Of a stretch of 64,000 nt of DNA, positions 12,536 through 27,354 are shown piece by piece; the first letter of the stretch is position 1, and each line of letters starts with the position of its first letter. The DNA is from Theristus sp. LFF4_11 (taxonomy: Eukaryota; Nematoda; Chromadorea; Monhysterida; Xyalidae). The notes below the pieces were generated by a model. The model was not told where the DNA came from. It worked only from the letters and a program-made list of their open reading frames with translations, and ran no database searches. Where the stretch lies: contig JASANC010000064.1 in assembly GCA_030248135.1 (NCBI GenBank), positions 38,183 to 102,182 on the forward strand, written 5' to 3'. The position numbers and the translations under genes were made by a program.

Positions 12536-13997
12536 GCTGATCCCCCACAAATGTTTTTTTCCGTCGGAGCCTGTGAAAAGTTCAATGTGAGTAACGTCAC
12601 CGCTTGTTTTGTTGAATCACAAATTGCTGAGAAAAATTTTCTGTTACAAAGGAAGGATCAACCGCAACGCAAGCAGCAACCCTAATTTTATAGCCAAACG
12701 TCAGAAAAAATGCTATTTTGACAAAAAAAACGTTACAAATTCACTCCATTTGCATTTTGCAAGCTTGCTAGAAAACCAACGCAAGACTGTTGCTCGTGTC
12801 AGAATGACGTCAGTATCGTTGTCATCGGCAACCAGCCAACGAGTTCAATTGTTCCAAGTTCGATTTTGCACTTTTTCTGGGTTGGTACTTTTCAGAACAA
12901 TTGCTTCTGCATTTGTATTTGCATTTTTGAAATTTTTCACTTGCACATGTGTTTATTCAACGTTTCTTGAGGACTATTCGAATTCGTTTGATGAAAGAAA
13001 CATTCATTTTGTTTCTGAGCCACTATTCGGTGGTGTTATCAAACTTTCAGTTAGAACTGTGGACTTTTTTAAATGTAGTTGTTTTCGTTTTGCTGGATGT
13101 GCTGACATTGCGAAATATCTCAGGCAACAAGATTGTTTTTAAGTTTTGTTCACCACAAAAATTTGGCGCCTTTGAAACTTTAAGTGCGCTGAAGTTTGAT
13201 TTCATGAAGTTGTTTGATAAGACATGTTTCGCTTTTTTTGATTTTCTACATTTTCGACGTTTTGTTTTGATTTCGATCTGTCAGTTTCAGTTCTTTTCCT
13301 TGAATAAAATTGAGTTTATTGATTATTGATCCAGTTGTTTGGTTATAATCATGTTTTCATCAGATTGTACTTGTTTGATGGTTTGATGTTAGGTTGGTCA
13401 ATATTTAATGCACATTGCGAAACTCAAGCTTCATTTGATTGCTGATGAATAGCATCCATTATCTTTCAGTAGGAAAGGGAAACAGAAGCTACCCTTGGCA
13501 ACCACACCGACAAAACTTTGGTGAATCACTGTTTTCCGCAAAGTTTCGAAATCGTCTGGCGCGGGGCACCAGAGTATAAATATGGATGTCCAACCCTAAT
13601 ATGGTCATTTGTGCACTTGATGGTTCCTTCCTCTCTTTCGTTTATTTGCCCCAAAAAGCACGAACATTGGGTTTGCGGTTGCCCTTCTTTTCTAAAAATC
13701 GACAAGCTCGTTGTCGGACATTGCCTAGTTTTACCTAGTGTCAGGAATTGAAAATCCATTCCACATTTGCACAGAAATTACTGCAAATATCATAACAACC
13801 AATCAGTAAACAAATTTAAAAAGAACGGTTTCACAGCGATATCGGTTTTGTCTTCAGAATTACTGTATACTTTTCGTTTGTATTCAGTTTGTCGTGTGTA
13901 CTCGGAAACATACACAAATCTTGTCGATTCCACTGTGCAGAAACAGGCCGAAAAGAAAGAAGAAAACAAAAAAAACTAAAAATCCAAGCCCGAAACT
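12536..13997. other. Divergent intergenic region, Beclin-1 / SIRT7-like
   Basis: A 1.46-kb AT-rich region between two divergently transcribed genes, so it should hold both promoters. No clear TATA box could be assigned to either gene. The candidate spliced-leader or UTR acceptor for Beclin-1 is at about 12570. Open frames at 12609-13142 and 12949-13329 look like chance. Confidence 0.6.
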
Positions 13998-16433
13998 ATG
14001 GCGCACACCGCTCACTCGAATCCGGAGAAAGTCCGCGAGCACTTCGTCGACGCGGCGACGTTGGACGCGCAGGCGACTCAGTTGGCCAGTTGGATCGGCG
14101 CCTGCAAGCACCTGGTGGCATTCACAGGCGCCGGCGTCAGCACCGCCGCCGGCATTCCGGACTTTCGCGGGCCGAACGGCGTCTGGACGATGCGCGCGCA
14201 GGGGAAAATGTGCACCGCTCGTGAGTGTTCGAGAACTGAGTTTGATTGTGACGTGGCCGTTTCCTTCAGCAAACGATTTGGTCATCTCATGGTCATCAAA
14301 CGGATTATTTACATTATTTTTTACTTCGATGCATTTCAAACTCGGGTGGGAAGTATTGAGTTCAATCAGCTATTTGATCAGAAATTGAATTAGCAGTAAA
14401 GCAGGCGCTTCCCCCAAGCCAATGAAAACCGTTTTGTTTCCGCGGGAGAACCTTGCGAAACCGAAGTTTTTTCCACTGTGACACAATGAATCAATCACAG
14501 GCACGAGCACCCTTGAAGCGCTGCCGACGCTCTCGCACATGGCGCTCGTGGCGCTGCAGGACGCCGGCAAGTTGAAACTGTTGATCAGCCAAAACTGCGA
14601 CGGCCTCCACCGACGCAGCGGCATGCGCCCGGAGAATCTCGCTGAATTGCACGGCAACTCGAACTTGGATCGATGCCGCAAGTGCGGTCGCGAGTATCTG
14701 CGCGACTATCGATGTCGCCGCAAGGGCAATGGCGTGCACGACCATGAGACTGGTAAGAAAAGTTCCACTTTTTGAAGAGCATTTCGAATCGAATGCAGAG
14801 GATTTCTGCTGTTCACATGTGTGTTTTCTTCAGACCGCAACTGCCACTGCGGTGCACCGCTCTTTGATACGGTCGTCAATTTCGGCGAAAGCCTGCCGTC
14901 GAAGCCGCTGCGAGACGCGTACCGCCATTCCGAGCGGTGCGATCTGTTTCTGGTTAGGTATATATATTTTTAGTTATCAAAACTTGTCACGTTCCAGTAG
15001 TGCCTATTCGACATCAAAACGTTCATCTGTTTCTGTTTCAATCTACGTGTCTAAAAAATTGCTGAACTGACAGCAGTCTTGTTGTCGTTTTGCGGTTATA
15101 CTGTCTCGTTTTAAACCGTTTATCATCAGTTTTCAAAAAGTAAAACAGAGAAAGACACAGGTTCTTTATAGGTTCTGGGCAGCTCATTGACGGTGTCCCC
15201 CGCGAACGAAATGCCGCCCACTGCAAAGCGACAAGGGGCGAAGTTGGTGATCTGTAATCTACAGAAAACTGACTACGATCACATAGCGGATTTGCGGTGA
15301 GAAAATTATCGTTAGAGTCATACGTACCTCACTCAATGTGAAAATCTGGAGTGTTCATCAGAGTTTTTGTTAAATGTCACATCTGCCCTGGCCGGCGTTT
15401 TCAATTGAAAAAATGCCACCTGATAATGCTGAAACGTAGTCCACTGAAATTCACCATTGATTTTCATGAAATTAACGCGAAAATTTATAATTACGCTATA
15501 TACCAGCAAAGTTATTCCAGACAAAACATTGTGTTTTATTTGCAATTTGTTTCCTCTTCAGAGTGTTCGCGAAAACCGACGACCTGATGTCCTTGGTGAT
15601 GTCAAAACTCGGAGTGCAACCGAAACCGTGGCTGCTGAAACGTTGGGTCAAGATCTCAGTCGCTAAGCACGCGACAAAGACGGACAAAAAACTGCTGCTG
15701 TCTGTGGATGGCGTCGAGTCGGACGGAATACCGGCGTCAATTTTCTCAGCCGTTTCGGTATGTTGTTGACTATATCCGTCCTTTTCTGAAGCAAAGTTTT
15801 GTTTCGGATTATGATTTGACTGACATTGACGTCGTTGAGTTCAGAGGTTCGTTACTTTTGCAAATACACGCTGAAAAATAGTCCCAACACGTGTCCCGCG
15901 TCCTGTTCCGCGTCGTGTCCTGTCTCGCGGCCCGCCGCGTGGCCCGGGAATAAGAATTGCTACAAGTGCTAAAAGTTTCTGACACGAGTTTGCGACGTTT
16001 TTTCTGAACGTGTGGTGCGCACATATGCAAATTTTTGTAGAACTTCTTCTCAGGAACCGAAACACGCAGAGTAAAGTGCACACGCAAATACTCCCGAACG
16101 AACCCAACCTTTGTTCCCTAAATTTCCCACAACCGTTGTTTTGTGTTTCTCAAGAGATTCTTTTTTTTCTTCCAGCTTTACACGAAAAATAACGAGAAAC
16201 CAGAAAAGAGCTGGTCTGCTAAAAGCCAACAAACCACCGAACCGTTTCTCTTCAACATCGAAGTAGAGAAATTGCCGATGACAAAGTTCACCGTTCGTCT
16301 CGAGTTCATTGGTCATTACAATGAGCCGCCACTGGACGTTCAAATCAATGCGGCCAATCTTGGCACCACCCTGTATGAGCTCGCTTATGACCCGCGAACG
16401 GGCCGTTGGCAGACCAGTGTTGTTGAAAAGTGA
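13998..16433 (+). CDS. SIRT7: SIRT7-like NAD-dependent protein deacylase (class IV sirtuin)
   Basis: A nuclear or nucleolar sirtuin that removes acyl groups from lysine using NAD. Six exons (13998-14220, 14501-14752, 14834-14952, 15172-15296, 15562-15757, 16176-16433) join in phase to 390 residues, close to human SIRT7 (400). Visible motifs are the NAD-binding [20 protein letters not shown], the catalytic [12 protein letters not shown] with ELHGN (NCDGLH is typical of SIRT7, NVDGLH of SIRT6), zinc ligands CRKCG and [17 protein letters not shown], and the nucleotide-loop [11 protein letters not shown]. The C-terminal tail includes [12 protein letters not shown], which I recall from insect SIRT7 but could not check. 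The second zinc pair is spaced C-x-C rather than C-x2-C. SIRT6 is the alternative, but the NCDGLH and REYLRD features favour SIRT7. Confidence 0.93.
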
Positions 16434-16991
16434 TTTTGTGTTGTTAAAAAATGTGGATAAAACAACCATTTTTGTTTTCTCATCAGTCATTTCTTTGTTG
16501 TGATATTTTGCACTCGACTGTTTTTCTGTGATTCAATTTTCTATGCTGCTTTTGAACTGCTGTAACTAACTATAAGTTTGTTTGAATTTTGAGCTATGTT
16601 CAGGGCGTTTGTTTGTTTGTTTTTTTGTGTTCTGCCTTTGTCTGCACTTTTGCGGTTGCCTTTTTACAATCTAAGTAATGTTTATGACAAAATCTGTGGA
16701 GCGAAACAGCCTTGGTGCATTGCAAAAAGGAACATTTAATGTCCTAAAACGAAAATCCATATATTAAATCGAAAGGAAACATTTTTTAGCTTGTGACGTG
16801 ACCACTGTTTATGACCGGTTTATTCTAAAAAAATACGCTTTCATAGTTACAGAGTTGTCACAAACTGAAATGTCAGACATGCCTTTTTGCACGTTTTCGC
16901 TCAAAAATCACCACCCACGTGTTTGCATCGTTCTTTCGATCAACACTCAAATGTTCGAAGGGTTGTGGCAGAGACAGAATACAGTTACTAC

Positions 16992-17140
16992 CGTATATTT
17001 GGTTTCGACACGATCTTGCTGATGCTCACATGCGTTTTTCAAGCCAGGAAGAGTTTTTGAACGAACCTCTCAAACCTGGCTTTTATGACGTTTTCACATC
17101 CTGAAAGGTAGCAGCAAGATCGTGTCGTCAAGACCAATAT
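16992..17140. mobile_element. Short foldback element (CGACACGATCTTGCTG ends)
   Basis: The sequence CGACACGATCTTGCTG near 17007 reappears inverted as CAGCAAGATCGTGTCG near 17111. The flanks TATTTGGT and ACCAATAT extend the inverted match imperfectly. It is non-coding and was seen once in the window. Confidence 0.55.
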
Positions 17141-17621
17141 GGAACTCACTGCGCTCTAAAAAAAGCGCTTTTAATTTCACCGTGTAGAATCACACTTATT
17201 GGTTTTTGTGCCACATGCGCGTTTCACACGTTCAAAACTGCATTGCATATGTGTAATCCGCCAAAAATTGCCACCAATTGAGTCGGAAAAATCAAATTGA
17301 ACGAACGAACGAACACTGAAAAATCCGGATTTTCCAAGTTTTGACAGATTTAAAACAGCACACGTTCAAAAACATGCCGAAATCAAAAAAACAAAATTTA
17401 TTCCACACCAAAATCAGTTCTAAAATTCATTCCAAAATTTCCAAAATTGCCAGAAAAGTCGAGCGGAGCACCGCGCTTATTTTAGCAAGGCATGAAATCT
17501 GGCATGGAATGATTTTTGGAATGGATTTCGGCATGCTGAGTGTGAGTAGTGCGTCCGTGCAATTTTAGGAGATTTTTTGTCATATGCGTGACATGTACGT
17601 TTTTTAAGTTTGCAAAAACCG

Positions 17622-17622
17622 C

Positions 17623-17653
<31 letters not shown>
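17622..17653. repeat. (AAC)n microsatellite
   Basis: A run of about ten perfect CAA/AAC triplets in intergenic DNA. Confidence 0.9.
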
Positions 17654-17928
17654 CAGGCCAATTTAGATGTTAAGATTGCATATGTGAAAGCAATTACAAT
17701 TTACAATGTGCATGCGAACACAAGGTGGATCAAAAGTAAACACAAGGTGTACCGTCCTTCTGAGATTTCTTGATTTTAGAAACTGGCTCACGTCATAGTT
17801 GGCCAGGTCACAGTCAAAAAACGTTGCACAATCACCAACAAACACACCCGACGCATGTAGTTTTGTAACTTCGGAGCATCACATTGCATGTCTGAGCTCT
17901 GAGGTGCAAGATCTTTAGTAAAAGACTG

Positions 17929-18198
17929 TACGGAATGGCCGATTAAACATGGCAGGTTTTTTCAGGGTGCAAGGAGCGCGCGAAATTTGAATGAAAGAAA
18001 AAAAGACGTTCAGAAACCAAATTGTGTGCCAAGTTTGACGTGTTTTTTAAACTAATGGATTCTTCGTGCTATTATGTTCATTTCTTTTTCCCTTGCACAC
18101 ATGATTAGGAATTTTGTTGGCATTTTTGAAAAAGTCAACCTCTAGTCTGCGACGGATCCCGCCTTGATGGGCTGCCTCATTTATTCGGCCATGCTGTA
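17929..18198. mobile_element. MITE family B, copy 1
   Basis: A 270-bp non-coding element. The left end TACGGAATGGCCGATTAAAC is matched by an inverted right end TATTCGGCCATGCTGTA, and the interior contains GCAAGGAGCGCGCGAAATTT. Full copies recur at 35216, 49608 and 55674, with fragments near 51725 and 59690. Terminal inversion with no coding capacity suggests a non-autonomous DNA transposon. Confidence 0.8.
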
Positions 18199-18410
18199 CA
18201 AACGCTTTAATGTTGCCGCACTTCAACAAAACGCATGCAGAACAGAAACTTATTTGTGACAACCCTGTACATTTTGGGAAACTTGGTGCTCGCATGCAAG
18301 TTGGTCCACCACCCACGCACAATTTTTTTGCTCATTTCATTTCCTTTCAATCTGTTGTCGCACAACAACAATCTACAGCAACAAAATTACTGACACGAAT
18401 CAAGTTTTTT

Positions 18411-18421
18411 GTATAAATATA
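18411..18421 (+). promoter_or_regulatory. TATA box of the secreted-protein gene
   Basis: GTATAAATATA lies about 90 bases before the ATG at 18505, a sensible TATA position for a start site near 18440-18450 and a short 5' UTR. It is the only clear TATA box I could tie to a gene here. Confidence 0.6.
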
Positions 18422-18504
18422 CGCGTCACACGGTGCAGAGGACATTTCATTTTGTATATCATTTTTTTGTAAACCAAACAAACGAACGAACTGTGAAACA
18501 CAAA

Positions 18505-21500
18505 ATGAATCGAAGTTTACTGAAGTTACTACTGCTACTTGGTCTTCTGACCATCACGGTGAGTACAAATGGGTGTCCATAGTTGAACTCTGAATTGTAG
18601 GCAATCGCCTGGATTGGTTGGTGATTACGTGGATGCATGCTTTCTGTGCTGGACAGACTCGACCTCCACAGCAATGCTTGCACAGAAATCATGCATTACG
18701 TTCATTTCATTTCACTTCATTTTATTACGCGAACCGCAGGAACTCCGATACAAACTGCAAAAACAGTGTGTCAAATGGAGACCTTATAGACATGCTCACC
18801 ATTCAGCTGATTGTTCATAAATTAGAGTTCGATTTCAGAGATAAAGTACTTTCAGTCCCACTCAGAGAACAGTGCTTACTGAACAATTTGTTCACCAATT
18901 CGTTCCCAAATGATCGTTGTCCAAAAACCACTTTGCATATGCGTTTCAGCCGGTCCTGAGAGCACAGCAAAGCTCGGAATCATTCGAGGATTCTGAAGAT
19001 TCCTCCGATTCCGCTGGCGACCAGAGTGGCGAGGACGCCAGCAGTGAAGATGAAGAAGACGACGACGGCGACGAAGCCGAAACAGAATATCCCGGTTTTC
19101 GGGCGTTTTTCGGCGGGGGCCGGCCACGCGGTCGAAATCGTCGTCAGCATCAAGAAAATGGAGCTTGCGCTGCGGTAATAAACGCGAATTCGGATTTGCT
19201 TTTCAATGAGAAAAAGATCAAAATTCAGGATTTGACACCCCTCTCCACGGGCTTGCCACTTCCATAGACGTCGAGATTGCGCAATGACAGACTTGTATCG
19301 GATGTGGCACATATTAACAGATCCATTGAATATGAATTTCGCGTTTCCTCGTTTTACTTTTGACTGCCACTGCATGTTATGTATTTGAAAGTCCTTCTCA
19401 CCACAAATACGGTAATAATATCTGAAAAAGAACTGTCTCAGGTGAAAGAGTGCATGCGCACTGAAGTCGCACAAAATTTGTTCCCCGGCGAGGATCCAGA
19501 GACGATCAACGAGAAACTGCGCAGCGTGAAGCAATGTATGAAACCGTACGTTTTTGTAGGTTCACTCTAAAAAACCGTGTCCGGTTATCCTGTTCCACGG
19601 GGTGTCAATGTCCCGAAAATCAAAAGTGGCCCAAAAAACGCCGAGTTGGTTGCAGCCAGTTTTGTTCTAAGACGCAACGCAGAACACCCAGGCGAACAGG
19701 ACACCGGACACACCAGTTCGAACGCCGTTCTTTAGCAGGACCCTGTACTTTTTGATAGTTTTTATTCTCAAACTCATGTTTCATATCGCAGCAGGAGGAG
19801 CTCAACCATAAGTGTGGTAGCCACATTGTACTTTTCCGTTCCACCGTTTCCAGTTGCATGCACGCGATCCGCGAGCAGAGCGACCCAGCCGACGCCGGCG
19901 ACCACCACGAACTGCTGCGATGCGCCGAGGAAGCGCTCGGCGAGAATCCGCTCGAACGAATGGAGCAATGCATGCGAGACAAGGGCGTTGAGCGGCCGCC
20001 AGGTCGTGGTCGAGGACGAGCTCATGGTCAAGGTCACGGCCAAGGTCGCGGTCGTCGTGGGCGTCTCGGAAGAGGACGATTCCCGCGTATGGCCGGCGGC
20101 CGCCACGGCAGACACGGTGGCAGAAAGGGTGGAGCCGGAAAAAAGTGAGTTTTCTCGTTGAGATCTTTGGTTGAAACCGATAAAAAACTAGGATTGTAAT
20201 AAACGCTGGATTTGTTTGTTTGTTTGTTTGGTTGTGTTCCTCAACAGCCAAAAATTTTCTGATAACATTCCAGAGCTTTGCTGCTGGGTTACGTGCAGCA
20301 GCTGCAAGCAGAATGTCCGGAGCAGGAACGAATCGAGATGCTCGACTGCATCGCTCAGACCGGCTTCGACCCGACAACGGTCGATGTCAATCGCGTTTTC
20401 TCGGCACTGTGCGGAGCGAGACAGACTTGCCAGACAAAGTCAGAATTCGATTGCGACATTTTGATTTTTGTATTCAACTCCAGTCGCATGTGGCGAGCAT
20501 ACCATTTCCGTCGACCGACAAGCACAACATTCTTTGTCGACCTTGCTTGATTAACGTTGTTCATGTAATATTCCAAAAAAATCCACCTTAGAAAAACATG
20601 CGTACCATACAACGCTTAAAGTAGTTTTTGCCGCAATATAGCTTTCATATTCCACGTGAAACAAAAAAGCTTCAGCTATACAAAAATTCAGCAATCCGTG
20701 TGCGGTTAAGGAGCATTCATGAAGCAGTATTTAGTGACGCGCAGCTGCTGTGCTAGAGCATGACCACGCGGTCACCAAGTACTGCTTCATGAATGCGCCT
20801 TTATTTCTCAGCGAATGCACGGAGCATCGTGAGACGCGACGCGCCGACAGACAGGCGATGCGACAAGCGAAGTGCGACTGCATGAACGAGATCGCGCAGC
20901 TGGTCCAGTCGAGCGGTGTGCAATGCCAGTTGCCGGACACGAATGGCCTTTGTGACCGAAAGCGACTGAACATGAACGATTTGTGCGCGGCCGGTAGTCC
21001 GCCGAGCTTTGAAGAAGTCGGTTGCTGTTTTATGGAAACGCGACATAACGCACATCATTAGTTTTTGGCCACAAAAAAGACGACAAAATATTAACCAATG
21101 ACTCGCAACGGCGACTGCTCATTGGCACAACACGACCGCTGGTAAAATGTGCAGCGCCGCATTCATGGAGCTTGAAGCGCGCGCGGCGCTTCACGCGGCG
21201 TCACTTCATGCTAAACGTTCATGGAGCAAAAACGTTGTTAGCTTCACGTGCTAAAGTGACGCTGCACTTCAGCACGCGAGTGCATGAATGGGCGGGTCTT
21301 AGTCAAACAATTTTTCTCTTCTTTTTCCAGCTGCTCGATTCAATGCGGCACCGAAAATGGGGCAGAAAAGGGGGCCGTCGAGGAGGTCCAGGAGGTCGTT
21401 GGGGCCAAGGTGGTGAAGGAGGCCAAGGTGGCCAAGGAGGTGGTCCACAAGGTGGCAACGCAAGAGGTCGTGGCTTCAACCGTTGGTCGCGCGGGCGTGA

Positions 21501-21510
21501 CGGTAAATAA
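18505..21510 (+). CDS. Secreted protein with acidic stretch, Cys-helical modules and Gly/Arg-rich linkers
   Basis: Not recognised. Seven exons (18505-18558, 18950-19174, 19442-19545, 19854-20144, 20274-20438, 20812-21016, 21331-21510) join in phase to 407 residues. The first exon is just a signal peptide (MNRSLLKLLLLLGLLTIT). Next come a Ser/Asp/Glu-rich stretch (SSEDEEDDDGDEAETEYPG), then cysteine-bearing, helix-like segments with repeated C-M pairs (VKECMRTEVAQ, VKQCMKP, MEQCMRDKG, CDCMNEIAQL). Between and after them are Gly/Arg-rich segments (GRGRGRAHGQGHGQGRGRRG and a C-terminal GGR/GQGG tail). The fifth donor (CAAA|GTCAGA) and sixth donor (GAA|GTCGGT) are weak. Without the last splice the protein would end at 21061. 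TATA box upstream, AATAAA at 21731. The function is unknown; charge segregation and the signal peptide suggest an extracellular matrix, shell or mucus component, which is inference. Confidence 0.68.
18607..18720. mobile_element. MITE family C, copy 1 (first intron of the secreted-protein gene)
   Basis: GATTGGTTGGTGATTACGTG followed by a GCATGC-containing block and, about 80 bases later, an inverted partner GCATTACGT. Similar elements with GGTTGGTGATCACGTG ends are at 37110-37228 and 49155-49252. Confidence 0.5.
20710..20799. mobile_element. MITE family A, copy 2
   Basis: A 90-bp hairpin with ends GGAGCATTCATGAAGCAGTA and TACTGCTTCATGAATGCGCC. Its right end is only 12 bases from the acceptor of the exon at 20812, so the element supplies most of the 3' end of that intron. 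Confidence 0.85.
21154..21295. mobile_element. MITE family A-like, copy 3 (larger variant)
   Basis: An imperfect inverted repeat from GCGCCGCATTCATGGA to TGCATGAATGGGCG, with nested complementary pieces (GGCGTCACTT and AAGTGACGC) in the intron or 3' flank of the secreted-protein gene. Confidence 0.6.
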
Positions 21511-22723
21511 GCAGCAACTGTGATAATTGGCAATAACTGATGGTGTTCCTTTGTCCTTTGGCCAGATTTTCTGTAACAGCGAAAATGCAATCGTGATTGT
21601 TTCAGCTTTTTCGAACGACCGTTTTCGAATTGCGATACACACAGAGCGCTTGTTGTACTGCTTGAGCGAACTAACGTTTCTGTTGTTATTGCATGTGAAA
21701 AGATTTGAAAATCTCTTTTGAACTTGTCTCAATAAATAAATCTTTTTTGTAATTTTGCTTTTTTTGAATCTCCGCCCCACTATATGTTCACCCACGTGTA
21801 ATGTACATAGGTAATGGTTATTCCGACTGGTGAATTTTGCGCTTATAACCCTTTCAATAGTGTAAGTGATGTTTAAACAATGAAAAAGCGTTCGAGTTGA
21901 TTCATGATCAACAAAGAAACGTAAAAAAGAGTTTTTCGTCAGAAAAGGAGAGATCAAACAATCAACAGTGTCAATATATCAATATAATAAGCAAACTTCA
22001 AGCTCCATATTGGTCGTCTCGTGGCTAAAAAAAGATCCAGTGAACATTTCAAATCTATCACGCTGATTGGCTGAGAAATATTTTAAACCAATCAGCGCTC
22101 CCATTTTGAATGCAGCTAATAAACCATAAAACTGCATTATTCAACACAAAAAGTCAAAACGAATTAGGGATCAGGATGGATCCTTTTGGGACTGTATAAG
22201 AACTCTAACCATAAAGCTGCAATTGTATGACCTAATTGAATTTTAGTTTCGAAAAATTCCGCTAGACTCAATGGAAAAGCGCGTTTATATTCTGCTTCAG
22301 TACCCTAAACATACGCTGTGTACGTTACTGAAAGAAAGTAAATAGCCAAACATGGCAAAAATCTGGGACACACGCATGGCAAACGTAAAGAAAAAGACGT
22401 CTCAAATTACCGCATGCACCAAAAAGTCAGATTTACATGAGAAAATCCGGCGGTTTTCAGTTTACTTCGTTTTTACTTTTTTAGTGATACACCATAACCC
22501 TTCAACGAAATCTCGGTAACGATTTTTCAGCTGAGCTAAATACACAGTTTTCATTTGAGAAGAAAGCCCTGTTTTGTAACCCGTTTTCTGCTGTGATTGA
22601 GCGTCTTTTCTGCAGTTGATATGCGCCAGACTTTTGTTTCCGTTTCACAATCACGCATTCAAATTCAATTATAATACCGAAAATTCCACGCACTACTCAA
22701 TCGGAAAGTCCGAATAAAAAACC
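21511..22723. other. Intergenic region before the DEG/ENaC gene
   Basis: AT-rich DNA of 1.2 kb. It holds the likely polyadenylation signal AATAAA (21731) of the upstream gene and the promoter of the channel gene. No coding sequence or repeat is recognised. Confidence 0.6.
21731..21736 (+). terminator. Polyadenylation signal of the secreted-protein gene
   Basis: AATAAATAAA lies 220 bases after the stop at 21510. Confidence 0.55.
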
Positions 22724-26215
<3,492 letters not shown>

Positions 26216-27354
26216 GCTCTTGTGTGTTGTTCAAACTCATGGTTTTGTTTATCATGCCAAAATAAACCAATAATGGCGTGGGCGTGACTAAAAACAGTTT
26301 TTATAAAAAAGCCGAAAGCGAAATAAAACAAAGCAACACCAAATTATCCGCGTCTGATGTTTACGTTTCATCAGCAAAACATCAATTATACTTGACGAAA
26401 AATCAATGTTTCAACGAAAAATTCGTTTTCCAAAACTTTTTATCATGCGCCAGCAAAAATAATACTTTCTGTGTGGTTAACAAAAATTATCAACAGCACT
26501 GCAATAAACGTTTTCGCATATATTGCATATTTTTGTCTGAATCGTGGAAAGCGTGGAAAATCGACTGAAGAACATTTTCTGCCCGTCACACATTCGGGGT
26601 GAAACTGTTCAAAAGCATTTTTAATTTTTGCGCGAAAACCATATTTACACACGGCACACAGACTACTTTTGCTTTTTAGAAAGTTTTTAAATCTTATTAT
26701 ACCAATTTCCTTGTGTAGCGAAGACAATTATGATGAAGCGTTTTCCCACACAGCTTACTTTTCTGATTGTGTCTTTCTGGACAACACAAAAACAAGCGTG
26801 TGACGTCGATTTTTTTGAAAAACCTGAACAAAATTTCTTTTGACAACTTTCACTCAACTCAACGTTTGCTGTTTTTGTCACGTGTTGAAATGTCGCAACG
26901 CTTCTATGTTAGGTAATCACCTCCACGGCATACCGGCATGCTCATTGCTCATGATCCAATCACGCAGCCCTTACACGACACACACCAATTTTTCTCTTAT
27001 AATTTTTCTCTCACCAATTCACCCGCTTGGCTTAGGCTTAGAACATGCATTGAACTTAGGATTAGGCTTTTGATTAGGTTTAGGCTAAGTCTTAAGTTCA
27101 GGGACCAAAAGAAAGGCATTGAAATACATACGTTAGCAGATGTTGGCTTTCACTTTTGATTTGGAAATATCTGCCAGTGATAATATCATTAAACAAAAAA
27201 GCATGCCACGTCTGTTTTTTTCGTTGGTGACTTGCATTGTATTTTAGGGCTGGATCGAAAACAGAGCACTGGCTGGTCCAACAGGCGCAGTTATCGACGA
27301 ACAAGACAACCAAAATGACTTGAACGCAAAAGCTGGCACAAAAGAGCGACAATC
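26216..27354. other. Intergenic region, DEG/ENaC to mosaic protein
   Basis: 1.1 kb of AT-rich DNA without a supported gene. Three scattered TTAGGC hexamers lie at 27032, 27062 and 27080. Confidence 0.55.
26261..26266 (+). terminator. Polyadenylation signal of the DEG/ENaC gene
   Basis: AATAAA lies 46 bases after the stop codon at 26215. Confidence 0.7.

Larger units (their letters stand above)
16434..18504. other. Intergenic region between the sirtuin and the secreted-protein gene
   Basis: About 2 kb with no gene I can support. It holds a foldback element near 16992-17140, an (AAC)n microsatellite at 17622-17653 and a full MITE family B copy at 17929-18198. The promoter of the next gene is at its right end. 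Confidence 0.6.

Noticed and set aside
12609..13329. 177- and 126-codon plus-strand ORFs upstream of the sirtuin
   Set aside because: AT-rich, Phe/Cys-rich frames with no motif, no splice support, and in a promoter region.
15880..15960. GTCCCGCGTC-rich tract and the GAGACGAGACA-rich tract at 50760-50850 as one repeat family
   Set aside because: Both are low-complexity and roughly complementary, but I could not define common ends.
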